DNA of 60,576 nt, from contig JADGOO010000077.1 in NCBI GenBank assembly GCA_017882905.1, positions 1 to 60,576 of the forward strand. Reading direction: 5' to 3'. This document shows, one piece after another, positions 34,026 through 42,152 of this stretch (position 1 is the stretch's first letter; each line of letters begins with the position of its first letter). A program made the translations under genes and the position numbers. The DNA is from Acidimicrobiia bacterium (lineage in GTDB: Bacteria > Actinomycetota > Acidimicrobiia > IMCC26256 > PALSA-610). The notes beneath the pieces were generated by a model. The model was not told the DNA's origin and made no database searches. It was given only the letters and a program-made list of their open reading frames with translations.

Positions 34026-34031
34026 TACGAT
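34026..34031 (+). promoter_or_regulatory. -10 box TACGAT for ku
   Basis: TACGAT begins directly after the divergent ATG (34023-34025) and leaves about 26 bases of leader with a strong ribosome binding site. A minus-strand TAACGT (34037-34042) could serve the polymerase gene. Confidence 0.45.
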
Positions 34032-34050
34032 CGTCGACGTTACCCACGTG

Positions 34051-34057
34051 AAGGAGG
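34051..34057 (+). promoter_or_regulatory. Ribosome binding site AAGGAGG for ku
   Basis: One of the strongest Shine-Dalgarno matches in the window, 6 bases before the GTG at 34064, which fixes that start. Confidence 0.8.
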
Positions 34058-34063
34058 TCTGGG

Positions 34064-34894
34064 GTGCCCAGCGCGATCTGGACCGGAACGGTGGGGTTCG
34101 GCCTTGTGCAGGTGCCCGTGCGCATCGTCACTGCCACCCGCAGCAAGGACGTCTCGTTCAACCAGCTCGAAGTCGACACCGGCGCGCGCATCCGCTACAA
34201 GAAGGTCTCCGATCAGACGGGCGAAGAGGTCACCCCCGACCGGATCGTGAAGGGCTACGAGTTCTCCAAGGGCCGCTACGTGGTGGTGGAGGCCGACGAG
34301 ATCGCCTCACTGCAACCCAAGGCCGGTCACACGATCGAGATCGAGGAGTTCGTCGACCTCGACGCCATCGACCCGCTCTACTTCGAACAGCCCTACTACC
34401 TGCAGCCCGACGCCAACGGCATCAAGTCGTACAAGCTGCTCGTGGAAGCGATGGCCGAGCTCAACAAGGTGGCCATCGGCAAGGTGGTCATGCGCTCGAA
34501 GGAACGCCTCGTGGCGATCCGGCCCGTCGACGGGGTGCTGTGCCTCGAGACGATGCGCTACGCCGATGAAGTGCTCGACCGTGAGTCGCTGCTCCCCGAC
34601 GAGGAGACCGAGCCCTCGGACCGTGAACGGGCGATGGCCCGCCAGCTCGTCGAGACGCTGGCCGTCGACGCGTTCGACATCGACAAGTACCACGACGAGT
34701 ACCGCACGCAGCTGCTCGAGCTCATCGACCGCAAGGCAGCCGGCGAGGAGATCGTGGCGCCGGCGGTGAGCGAAGCGCCCACGAAGGTGCTCGATCTCGT
34801 GGCCGCGCTCGAGGCCAGCCTCGCGCGCGCCGCCGACCAGCGCGACGGCGCCGCCGCCGACACCGCGCAGGCGAGCGCGGCCGAGACCGCCTGA
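34064..34894 (+). CDS. ku: Ku DNA-end-binding protein
   Basis: A 276-residue bacterial Ku, a homodimeric ring that threads onto double-strand breaks and recruits the NHEJ polymerase and ligase. MPSAIWTGTVGFGLVQVPVRIVTA, YKKVSDQTGEEVTPDRIVKGYEF, PLYFEQPYYLQPD and ERLVAIRPVDGVLCLETMRYADEV are the core blocks. The C-terminal tail (about 235-276) is Ala-rich and acidic, unlike the Lys-rich DNA-binding tails of some Ku proteins. Confidence 0.95.
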   Translation: MPSAIWTGTVGFGLVQVPVRIVTATRSKDVSFNQLEVDTGARIRYKKVSDQTGEEVTPDRIVKGYEFSKGRYVVVEADEIASLQPKAGHTIEIEEFVDLDAIDPLYFEQPYYLQPDANGIKSYKLLVEAMAELNKVAIGKVVMRSKERLVAIRPVDGVLCLETMRYADEVLDRESLLPDEETEPSDRERAMARQLVETLAVDAFDIDKYHDEYRTQLLELIDRKAAGEEIVAPAVSEAPTKVLDLVAALEASLARAADQRDGAAADTAQASAAETA

Positions 34895-34898
34895 GCGG

Positions 34899-35099
34899 CT
34901 ACGACGCCGCGGCGAGGCGCCGGCGCGTCGCCGCCCGCCGCACGCGGGGCTGGCGCGGCTCGGGCACAGTGGTGGTGGCCGTGTGCTCGTGGTCGAGCCA
35001 GCCGCACGCGCTGCACACGGGCGAGCCGATCTCGGGGGCCGCGAACCCGGCGCACGGTTCGGCCAGCGTCTCGACGTACTGCAGGGCGAGATCGTGCAT
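34899..35099 (-). CDS. Small Cys-containing protein, 66 aa
   Basis: The protein runs MHDLALQYVETLAEPC... with VCSACGW, a CxxC that with C16 may bind zinc, and a basic, Arg-rich tail (RVRRAATRRR). A GGGAG site lies upstream of the ATG. No family is recognised. It ends 4 bases from the ku stop on the opposite strand. It could be a small zinc-ribbon nucleic-acid binder; chance coding is not excluded. The 35100-35221 gap shows nothing else. Confidence 0.5.
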   Translation of the reverse strand: MHDLALQYVETLAEPCAGFAAPEIGSPVCSACGWLDHEHTATTTVPEPRQPRVRRAATRRRLAAAS

Positions 35100-35221
35100 G
35101 GCGGGCTCCCGTCGGCGTTCGGCACTGATGCTACGGGTCACCATCGCACGCACCTGGGACACCCGGCTCCACCCGATTTGCCCGCCTGAGTGACCGTGTC
35201 GCCGGGGCGCCCCTGCGACGG

Positions 35222-36340
35222 TCAGCGGCGGGTGCGGGCCGCGTCGAGCGCCAGGCGCACGCGGGCGTCGCTGTCGGCGCTGAGCCGATCGAGTGTGGCC
35301 CGGCTCTTGGCCGCGCCCAACGCGCCCAGCCCGCGCACCGCGTAGTAGCGGGTGCAGCTGTCGTTATCGGTGCACGCACGCTCGAGCAGCGGCCGGAGCA
35401 CCTCACGAGGCTTGTCGGCCATCGCCTTGACCGCGGCCCGGCGCACCGGCCGAGCACTGTCGTCGAGCGCGGCACGCCAGGCGCGCTCCGCCGCGAACGG
35501 ATCCGACACGCCGATGCGGGCCACGGCTTCCACGCGCATGAACGGGTCGGGCGAGGTGAGCGCGTCGCGCACCTTCGCCATGCCACGCGGCGAGCGAACC
35601 TCGACGTCGGCGAACTCGGCGCGGGCGCGCTCTTCCTGGCGATCCACGATGTGCACGCGTGCCGAGGCGAAGTGCGCACCGAGGTGCACGAGCAACGGCA
35701 GCAGCACGTCGTGCCAGTGCGCGGCGTCGTGCACTTCGATCGCGTAGCAGCCGGGAGCGAGCATCACGCCCGAGATCGCCGGGAACGCTTCGAAGAGCTT
35801 CTTGAGTCGCGCGTCGTGCGTGTCGGCGGCGCTACGGATCCAGCCGCTCGCCGCACCGCCTGTGCCCGCGCCCGTGAGGAAGTGCACGATGCGCGGCTGC
35901 GGTCCGGCTTCGGCCACGACCGGCCCGTCGAACGTGTCGCCGAGGTCGACCGGTGCGGGGACGCCGTCGACGGTGACGTCGTCGCCGGCGCCGCCGTTCG
36001 GTGTGCCGTCGAGCACGATGTCGACCTCCACTCGGAACGAGCCCGCCTTCCACCCGAAGGCGATGGCGAGGTCGTTGCCGAGCGTGACGGTGTGCCAACC
36101 GGCGCCCGGCCCGACGATCGAAGCGAGCGCGGTGTCGTCGTCGATGCGCCACGGCGCGCCGGAGAAGAAGCGGCGCAGGAGCACACGGGCGCGGTCGACC
36201 AGCGCCGGCGGCGTCTGGGTCATCGCGCCTCGGACGATCTGTTCGACGGCGGTCGGCCCGAGCCGGCGCGCGTCGACCTCGGCGCGGGCGCGATCGCGAC
36301 CGCTCGCCGGGCGGATGACCAGCGACTCTCCGAGTGTCAC
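35222..36340 (-). CDS. HEAT-repeat protein with Nfu_N-like middle segment
   Basis: A 372-residue cytoplasmic protein. Residues up to about 160 are of unknown fold. A middle segment (about 172-222, KKLFEAFPAISGVMLAPGCYAIEVHDAAHWHDVLLPLL) resembles the Nfu_N domain found in CvfC-type HEAT proteins. The C-terminal 130 residues contain at least three HEAT repeats (DALTSPDPFMRVEAVARIGV, ALDDSARPVRRAAVKAMAD, ACTDNDSCTRYYAVRGLGALG). The likely role is protein-protein scaffolding. The family assignment rests on my reading of short segments. The start is a GTG without a strong binding site. Confidence 0.65.
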   Translation of the reverse strand: MTLGESLVIRPASGRDRARAEVDARRLGPTAVEQIVRGAMTQTPPALVDRARVLLRRFFSGAPWRIDDDTALASIVGPGAGWHTVTLGNDLAIAFGWKAGSFRVEVDIVLDGTPNGGAGDDVTVDGVPAPVDLGDTFDGPVVAEAGPQPRIVHFLTGAGTGGAASGWIRSAADTHDARLKKLFEAFPAISGVMLAPGCYAIEVHDAAHWHDVLLPLLVHLGAHFASARVHIVDRQEERARAEFADVEVRSPRGMAKVRDALTSPDPFMRVEAVARIGVSDPFAAERAWRAALDDSARPVRRAAVKAMADKPREVLRPLLERACTDNDSCTRYYAVRGLGALGAAKSRATLDRLSADSDARVRLALDAARTRR

Positions 36341-36393
36341 GTGCTCTCATCGGACGGCCGCAACGGCCCTGAAGGTGCCCTGACCGGGGACGT

Positions 36394-36413
36394 TGCCCAT
36401 TCCGGGCATTTTT
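36394..36413 (+). terminator. Intrinsic terminator on the plus strand
   Basis: TGCCC-ATTCC-GGGCA (36394-36408) followed at once by five T residues (36409-36413). Both flanking genes are on the minus strand, so this would stop a plus-strand, possibly antisense, transcript. Confidence 0.55.
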
Positions 36414-36431
36414 CGGGTGCCCGGTGGGCGG

Positions 36432-37496
36432 CTAGGGCCTCGCCACTTGCACGCTGGCACCGTCGCGCCATTCCCGCAGCACCAGGTAGTGACCCTTCAG
36501 AGCGGCGTGGTCGTAGGTGCCGAAGCCGATCAGCGTGCCCTCGTAGCCCGAGGTGGCCGGCAGCTGCTTCACCCGGCGCAGGCCGTCGGCGACACCCGCC
36601 CTGGTGAGGTGGTCGGCCCGCGCGATCGCCTCGCCGAGCAGGCGGCCCATGTCGTAGGCCGCGCAGCCGATAGGACCGCCCGCCGCGCGCCTCGACTGCT
36701 CGGCGAGCGCGGTACGCACGGTGTTGTCGTCGGCGATCGTGTCGACGTACTCCCAACCGGCGTAGCCGTCGCGCCAGTCGGGCCGCGCGTAACCGAACAT
36801 GAGCGACGAGTTCGCAAGTACCGGCACGTTCCAGTGCAACGCGTCGAGTCCGAGGCTCAACGCGCGCGACGCCACACCGAGCCCGAAGTACACGAGCACT
36901 TCGGGCGCGCCCACGCGCAAGCGATCGAGCACGGGTTCGAGTGACTCGGCCAACGGTGAGATCGCCGCGGTGGCTGTCACCTCGAGGCCGAGACGGGCGC
37001 GCGCCGCGTCGAAGCACTCTGCGTAGCGCCGACCCACGGGCGACTGGTCGTACACGATGGCCGCGCGCGAAAGGCCGCGCTCGATCATGCGAGTGGCGAG
37101 CAGCGGGGGCTCCTCTTCGAGCGAGCCCACCTGGTAGTGGAACATCCATTCGCTGCGGGTGCGCTCGCCACCGCTGTAGTTGATCGCCGGCACGCGAGCC
37201 GCGTCGCACAGCGGCGCGGCGATGAGCGCGTTGTCGGAGATCGACGGCCCCACGATCGCGAGCACGCCTTCGGCATTGAGCTCGGCGAATGCCGTGACGA
37301 GCTCGTGCTCACTGCCCGCCGGCAAGCCGCGCGCGTGACGGGCCACGAGCTCGACCGGCCGATCGACCCGGCCGGCCACTGTGGCGAGGCCGAGGCGCAG
37401 CGTGTCTTCCACGAGCGCGCCGCCGTCGCCCTGCGGGAAGTCGTAGAGGAGGCCGAGACGGATCGGCGTGATATCTCCGGCGGCGGATCGTGTCAT
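36432..37496 (-). CDS. Periplasmic-binding-fold (LIV-type) protein without signal peptide
   Basis: A 354-residue protein of the Peripla_BP_6 family: IRLGLLYDFPQGDGGALVEDTLRLGL, LNAEGVLAIVGPSISDNALIAAPLC, VPAINYSGGERTRSEWMFHYQVGS, RAAIVYDQSPVGRRYAECF and AAYDMGRLLGEAI. It begins MTRSAAGDITPIRLG with no signal peptide or lipobox. It is therefore probably a cytoplasmic ligand-binding protein, like AmiC, and not a transporter component. No permease gene adjoins it. It diverges from the HelD-like gene with 18 bases between the starts. Confidence 0.82.
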   Translation of the reverse strand: MTRSAAGDITPIRLGLLYDFPQGDGGALVEDTLRLGLATVAGRVDRPVELVARHARGLPAGSEHELVTAFAELNAEGVLAIVGPSISDNALIAAPLCDAARVPAINYSGGERTRSEWMFHYQVGSLEEEPPLLATRMIERGLSRAAIVYDQSPVGRRYAECFDAARARLGLEVTATAAISPLAESLEPVLDRLRVGAPEVLVYFGLGVASRALSLGLDALHWNVPVLANSSLMFGYARPDWRDGYAGWEYVDTIADDNTVRTALAEQSRRAAGGPIGCAAYDMGRLLGEAIARADHLTRAGVADGLRRVKQLPATSGYEGTLIGFGTYDHAALKGHYLVLREWRDGASVQVARP

Positions 37497-37501
37497 GCCG
37501 G

Positions 37502-37507
37502 TATTCT
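37502..37507 (+). promoter_or_regulatory. -10 box TATTCT of a leaderless promoter
   Basis: Ends 7 bases before the ATG at 37515. Confidence 0.6.
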
Positions 37508-37514
37508 CGCCGAA

Positions 37515-39533
37515 ATGCCCCACCCCGAGCTCGAGGTGGAACGCGCGCGCCTCGCGTTCTTCCGCAAATGCCTCGACGAGATGCGGGTGCGCACGGCGGC
37601 GTTCGTCGCCCGCGAGGAGATCCTGGCGGCCAGCGAGGTCGACGCGGTCTCGGTGCGCTACGAGCTCGAGCAGCGGCTCCGCAGCCTCGAAGACCACGCC
37701 GTGCTGTGCTTCGGTCGCATCGACGAGGAGGCCGCACCCAACGCGGGCGGGCCCACACAGTGGTACGTGGGCCGCAGGCATGTCGATGATCCCGACGGTG
37801 AGCCGGTCGTGGTCGACTGGCGCGCACCCGTGTCGATCCCGTTCTACCGGGCCACGGCCGCCGACCCGTTCGGCCTCGAACGGCGGCGGCGCTTCACGTT
37901 CGTGGGCCGCGAGCTCGCCGACATCTACGAGGAAGACTTCAGCGACCCCGACTCGCTGCTCGCCCAATCCGGCGCGCACGGCGTGCCCGACCCGCTGCTC
38001 GCCGAGCTGCGGCGGGAGCGCACCGGGCAGATGCGCGACATCGTGGCGACGATCCAAGCCGAACAGGACGAAGTGATCCGCGCGTCACTGCGCGAGTGCC
38101 TCGTGGTGCAGGGCGGCCCGGGCACGGGAAAGACGGCCGTCGGCCTGCACCGAGCCGCGTTCTTGCTCTACGAACAACGCGAGCAGCTCAGCCGCACCGG
38201 CGTGCTCGTGCTCGGACCCAACTCCGTGTTCCTCGACTACATCAGCCAGGTGCTGCCGTCGCTCGGTGAGACCTCGGTGACCCAGACCACGCTCACCGGT
38301 CTGTTCGGCCTGCGGTTCCGGGTGGGAGTCACCGACGCGGAGGAGCGCGCCCGGCTCCTCGGCGATGTGCGTCTGGCCGCAGTGGTCGGACGCGCGTGCG
38401 ACGCGTCGATCGCGTTGCCCGACTCCGATGTGGAGCTGCGGTTCCGTTCGCGTGTCATGCGCATACCGGCGCCGCGCGTCGCAGAGATCGTCGCTGAGTC
38501 GCGCGGTCGCGCCGCGCCGCGCCGCGACCAACGGCTGCGGTTTCGCACTCGGCTGCTCCGCGATGCCTACGAGCGATGGACAGGCGGCGAGTTCCTCGCG
38601 ACGGGCGAAGACGAGTTCGCGAACGAAGTGCTTGCGCACCGTGATTCGCGCACCTCGATCGACGAGATCTGGAAGCCCGCCAACCCCGTGACGGTGGTCC
38701 GCACGCTCTTGACGTCGCGCGCTGCGCTGGCGCGCGCCGCCGATGGAGTGCTCTCGCCCGAAGAACAGCGCATCGTGTTGCGGCGACGGGCTCGTGACGG
38801 CTCCGAAGAGCTGTGGAGCGTGGCCGAGCTGCCACTCATCGACGAAGCCGAGGCGCTGATCACCGGCGAGATCCGGCGTTACGGGCACGTGGTCGTCGAC
38901 GAAGCGCAAGACCACTCGCCGATGGCGTTGCGCACGATCGGCCGCCGCGGCCTGCGCAGCTCGCTCACGGTGCTCGGCGACCTCGCGCAGGCAACCGGTG
39001 CGCACGCGGTCGCCGACTGGGCCGAAGCGCTCGAGCACCTGGGTGCACCACCCGACGTCGCCCGACGCGCCGAGCTCACGATCGGTTACCGGCTGCCCGC
39101 CGCCATCCTCGAGTACGCCAACCGGTTGCTGCTGTCGGCCGCACCGCATGTGACGCCGGCGCGCTCGGCGCGCATCGAGGGTGATCCGCCCGTGATCGTT
39201 GCCGCGACGCGTGACTCGTTGGCCGCCGAGGTGGTCGTGCGCGCCAAGCACCTCGCCCGCATCCACATGACCACTGCCGTGATCGCGCCACCATCGCTGC
39301 ACGACACGCTGACGGCCGCAGACCTCGGCGCCGGCGTGCTCGGCGACCCGCTCGTGCTGCTCGACCCGCTCACCGCCAAGGGGCTCGAGTTCGACGCGGT
39401 GGTCGTGGTGGAACCGGGCATGATCTACGCCGACAGCCGCCACGGGGCGCGCCTGCTCTACGTGGCGCTCACGCGCGCGGTGCAGCACCTCACGATCGTG
39501 CACGCCGCCGATCTGCCCGCCGACCTCGCCTGA
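37515..39533 (+). CDS. HelD-like UvrD-family ATPase/helicase
   Basis: A 672-residue superfamily 1 protein with the HelD layout. A coiled N-terminal arm (ELEVERARLAFFRKCLDEM...VRYELEQRLRSLED) and a UvrD-like wedge with GGPTQWYVGRRHV and VVDWRAPVSIPFYRATAADP come first. Then follow Walker A GGPGTGKT at 200-207, Walker B VVVDEAQDHSPM, the LGDLAQATG motif and the C-terminal AKGLEFDAVVVVEP and LLYVALTRAVQHL. HelD proteins bind RNA polymerase, open its clamp and release stalled complexes or rifamycins. I see no rifamycin-associated palindrome upstream. Confidence 0.9.
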   Translation: MPHPELEVERARLAFFRKCLDEMRVRTAAFVAREEILAASEVDAVSVRYELEQRLRSLEDHAVLCFGRIDEEAAPNAGGPTQWYVGRRHVDDPDGEPVVVDWRAPVSIPFYRATAADPFGLERRRRFTFVGRELADIYEEDFSDPDSLLAQSGAHGVPDPLLAELRRERTGQMRDIVATIQAEQDEVIRASLRECLVVQGGPGTGKTAVGLHRAAFLLYEQREQLSRTGVLVLGPNSVFLDYISQVLPSLGETSVTQTTLTGLFGLRFRVGVTDAEERARLLGDVRLAAVVGRACDASIALPDSDVELRFRSRVMRIPAPRVAEIVAESRGRAAPRRDQRLRFRTRLLRDAYERWTGGEFLATGEDEFANEVLAHRDSRTSIDEIWKPANPVTVVRTLLTSRAALARAADGVLSPEEQRIVLRRRARDGSEELWSVAELPLIDEAEALITGEIRRYGHVVVDEAQDHSPMALRTIGRRGLRSSLTVLGDLAQATGAHAVADWAEALEHLGAPPDVARRAELTIGYRLPAAILEYANRLLLSAAPHVTPARSARIEGDPPVIVAATRDSLAAEVVVRAKHLARIHMTTAVIAPPSLHDTLTAADLGAGVLGDPLVLLDPLTAKGLEFDAVVVVEPGMIYADSRHGARLLYVALTRAVQHLTIVHAADLPADLA

Positions 39534-39534
39534 C

Positions 39535-39549
39535 GGCGCCCCCGGCGCC
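39535..39549 (+). terminator. Hairpin GGCGCC-CCC-GGCGCC after the HelD-like gene
   Basis: A perfect 6-bp stem with a 3-base loop starts two bases after the stop codon and is directly followed by repeat copy 2. Confidence 0.5.
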
Positions 39550-39608
39550 GTTCTGGTGAGCAGAGGGGTCGCTCTGCGACCCCTGCGCTCAAGCAAGCTG
39601 CGTCGGGG
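39550..39608. repeat. Dispersed palindromic repeat, copy 2 (59 bp)
   Basis: Partner of 15087-15145. Hairpin arms 39558-39572 and 39576-39590 pair at 13 of 15 positions around TCT. It again sits between convergent genes and codes the terminal TQLA of the minus-strand gene. Confidence 0.8.
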
Positions 39609-40299
39609 GAGGGGTTGAGGTGGTCGCGGGGGTGGTCGTGAGGGCGGTCGTGGGAGTGCCCCAGGCGGAGCCGTCCCAGTGCTTGATCACCTTCGCCGGC
39701 ACGCCCGCGACCACGCTGTTCGCCGGCACGTCACGCGTGACCACCGCGCCGGCCGCCACGGCCACGTGCTCGCCGAGATCCACACCCGGCAGGATCACGC
39801 AGCCGTGCCCCAACCACGAACCCGACCCGATCCGCACCGGCGCGTTGTGCCACATCTGCGTGCCGATCGGTGTGCCGAGATCCTCGTAGCCGTGGTTCTG
39901 ATCGGTGATGTACACGTAGTGGCCCGTCCAGATGTCGTCGCCGATCTCGATGCGCTCGTGGCCCACGATGCCGATGCCCTTGCCGAGCACGCAACGGTCC
40001 CCGATGCGGATGATCGGATCACCGACCGCATCGGCGTGGATCGGCATGCCGGCAGCAACCGACGCGTACGCACCGATCGTGGTGTGGTCGCCGATGCTGA
40101 TGCGGCCCTCGCCGAAGATCACGCCCGGCGGGAACGAGATCATCGAGCCCGTGCCGAAGTGATGGAAGCGTCGGGCCCGCCGATGGTGCGGTCCGAGCGC
40201 GCCGTACCGCTCCACGGCCGACCAGCCCGCGTGGATCGCGTCACCGATGGCGCGATCCACGCGAGCTCGCCAGGCCGGCTGCCCGCCGGCGTCAGCCAC
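39589..40299 (-). CDS. Hexapeptide-repeat O-acetyltransferase (maltose/galactoside acetyltransferase type)
   Basis: A 236-residue left-handed beta-helix acyltransferase. The repeats run through GEGRISIGDHTTIGAYASVAAG, CVLGKGIGIVGHERIEIGDDIWTG, YITDQNHGYEDL (His likely catalytic) and VRIGSGSWLGHGCVILPGVDLGEHVAVAAGAVVTRDVPANSVVAGVPAKVI. An acetyl or acyl group would go from CoA to a sugar. The Thr/Pro-rich tail ends in TQLA from the repeat. The GTG start overlaps the stop of the transporter lipoprotein by 8 bases, so it is the last gene of the LIV operon. Confidence 0.85.
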   Translation of the reverse strand: MADAGGQPAWRARVDRAIGDAIHAGWSAVERYGALGPHHRRARRFHHFGTGSMISFPPGVIFGEGRISIGDHTTIGAYASVAAGMPIHADAVGDPIIRIGDRCVLGKGIGIVGHERIEIGDDIWTGHYVYITDQNHGYEDLGTPIGTQMWHNAPVRIGSGSWLGHGCVILPGVDLGEHVAVAAGAVVTRDVPANSVVAGVPAKVIKHWDGSAWGTPTTALTTTPATTSTPPPTQLA

Positions 40300-42064
40300 C
40301 GAGCTTCGGCGAGGGGTACGTGGGCCCCGTCCACTTCAACGCCGCCGGTACGGGCAGACACGCGTCGCAGCCCGTCGTGCCGTCGTCGAAGTACGCGACC
40401 GAACCTTGCTTGTCGAACAAGCCGAGCGGCGTCGTCGGCATCTTGCCGATCAGGATCCGCTTTCCGTCCTGCACCGTCTCGTACAGACCCGAGCCCGGCG
40501 CGCCTGTCTCGTCTTGGCCCTTGGCGGTCGGGTTCCACCAGACGATCGCGTAGTCGTCGATGCCGGAGTAGTCGGTGCCGTTGGGCCACAAGCCGTGGTC
40601 GCCGAAACTCACGGTGTCACGCAGGCCACTGGGGTCGGGCGTGAGCGGCGCAGAGAAGATGCCGGCGCGGAACGATTCGGGTGTGAGCTTTGCGCCGGCG
40701 AGCTGGATGCCCGTGAAGAGCAAGCGGACGTTCGCTTCGTAGATCGCGACGCCGTTGACCGCTTCGGGATCGTGGCCCGTCGCCCAGCGGTACTCGCTCA
40801 CGGGGTCGGTCTGTTCGCGCGGGATCCTCGAGGCGATGAGCGACTCACCGAACGCGTGCTTCCACTGTTGCGGGTCGAACTTGCGCCCGAACACGGCAGT
40901 GTCGGCGTACACCGTGCCGGCCAGCACCCACTCCGGGAAATACCCCTGCGCCGTCGCTTCCTTCGTGAAGTAGATCGGCTCCAGCGGATCACCTGTGAAC
41001 ACGACCGTCGTCGCACCCAACGCGCTCAACTGGCGGGCGATCGTCTTGCCGTCCTGGGGTGCGGTCGCGACATTGAGGAAGTACGTGACGCGGCCCTTGT
41101 AGTTCGCCGGGCCGACCGCGGCCTTCAAGTTCTTCTCGAACGTGTTCCACGACGACGCGTACTGGCCGTCGGCCGTGTCGTAGGTGAGCAGCGCGAACGT
41201 GCGCTTCTGCTTCGTGTACGCCGGGTTGCCCGCCCACACCGCGTCGTGACCGGCCAGCTGCTTCTTCACGAACTCCACCGACATCGCCGCGCTCTCGTCG
41301 GGTGACGGGCCCACCGGCCACAGATACGGCGAGTTCTGCTGGTAATAGGCCTCGGGCTGCGCGATCACGCACGAACCGACGCACAAGATGTGATCGGCCG
41401 CGAGCTCCGCGCTGAACGACTTCGCCTGCGCCGGACCGCCGATCACCGCGAACACGCCGAGTTCCTTCGCCTTGATCGCGTCTTGGCGCGCGGCGGCCTC
41501 ATCGGTGCTCAAGCCAGTGCCCTCGATCTTGACGGCCTCGACCTTGCGGCCGAACGTCTCCGCCACCGCGTTGAACTCCGCCACGAAGTTCTTCGTCGTC
41601 GCTTCGACCTGCGCGGGGGAGTCGTAGGCACCCACCGCCCTCAACAAGGCATCGCCGGTGGGGTCGGGCGGCGCGATGTAGTAGCCGACTTTGATCGTCG
41701 TCGCGGTCACTCCGGGTGTGGTCGCACCGCCGTTGTTGGCGCTCTTCGGCGCCGGCACACACGGGATCGAGCCGTTGATCGGGATCTTGATGAGGCCCGT
41801 GGTCGTGTCGCAACTGGCAGGCCACGTGAGCTTGTCGGCACAGCCGCCGTCCTTCGCGGCCTGATACGTGATCGGCACACCGGTGTCGGTCGCGCTCAGC
41901 GCGGCCTGGCACGCGGCCGACGCACTCGACGCCGTCGACGGTGTCGTCGTATTCGCGCCGGTGTTCGTGTCCTTCTTGGCGCACGACGCGGCAAGAACCG
42001 CGACCACGCCGATCACTGCAACCGAGCTCCACGCGCGGCGCCGCTCACCCCGACCATTTCGCAT
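40292..42064 (-). CDS. Substrate-binding lipoprotein of a LIV-type ABC transporter
   Basis: A 590-residue exported protein. A basic start and hydrophobic segment end in the lipobox-like VLAASCAK (Cys near 27), so it is probably membrane-tethered. A Thr/Ser linker is followed by an extra Cys-rich segment (about 45-105) and then the Peripla_BP_6 fold from TTIKVGYYIAPPDPTGDALL, with FAVIGGPAQAKSFSAELAADHI, FLNVATAPQDGKTIARQLSALGATTVVFTGDP and VSEYRWATGHDPEAVNG. It is longer than usual LivJ/K proteins (about 370). GGGAGG lies upstream of the ATG, and a hairpin lies in the leader. Confidence 0.88.
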   Translation of the reverse strand: MRNGRGERRRAWSSVAVIGVVAVLAASCAKKDTNTGANTTTPSTASSASAACQAALSATDTGVPITYQAAKDGGCADKLTWPASCDTTTGLIKIPINGSIPCVPAPKSANNGGATTPGVTATTIKVGYYIAPPDPTGDALLRAVGAYDSPAQVEATTKNFVAEFNAVAETFGRKVEAVKIEGTGLSTDEAAARQDAIKAKELGVFAVIGGPAQAKSFSAELAADHILCVGSCVIAQPEAYYQQNSPYLWPVGPSPDESAAMSVEFVKKQLAGHDAVWAGNPAYTKQKRTFALLTYDTADGQYASSWNTFEKNLKAAVGPANYKGRVTYFLNVATAPQDGKTIARQLSALGATTVVFTGDPLEPIYFTKEATAQGYFPEWVLAGTVYADTAVFGRKFDPQQWKHAFGESLIASRIPREQTDPVSEYRWATGHDPEAVNGVAIYEANVRLLFTGIQLAGAKLTPESFRAGIFSAPLTPDPSGLRDTVSFGDHGLWPNGTDYSGIDDYAIVWWNPTAKGQDETGAPGSGLYETVQDGKRILIGKMPTTPLGLFDKQGSVAYFDDGTTGCDACLPVPAALKWTGPTYPSPKLGG

Positions 42065-42083
42065 GTACGTCGATCCTCCCCTT

Positions 42084-42108
42084 CGCACACCGATCTTGGA
42101 CCGGTGCG
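42084..42108 (-). other. Hairpin in the leader of the binding-protein gene
   Basis: 42084-42092 can pair with 42102-42108 with a small bulge. It lies between the ATPase fusion and the lipoprotein gene and might adjust their relative expression by transcript processing or stability. Confidence 0.3.
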
Positions 42109-42152
42109 ACGCGCTCGCGCGCGCCGAACAATACGGCTTGCTCAGTCTCCCG

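Noticed and set aside
37440-37514. Rifamycin-associated element upstream of the HelD-like gene
   Set aside because: HelR genes in Streptomyces carry a 19-bp palindrome, and I looked for one here. No comparable palindrome is present, only the TATTCT leaderless promoter.
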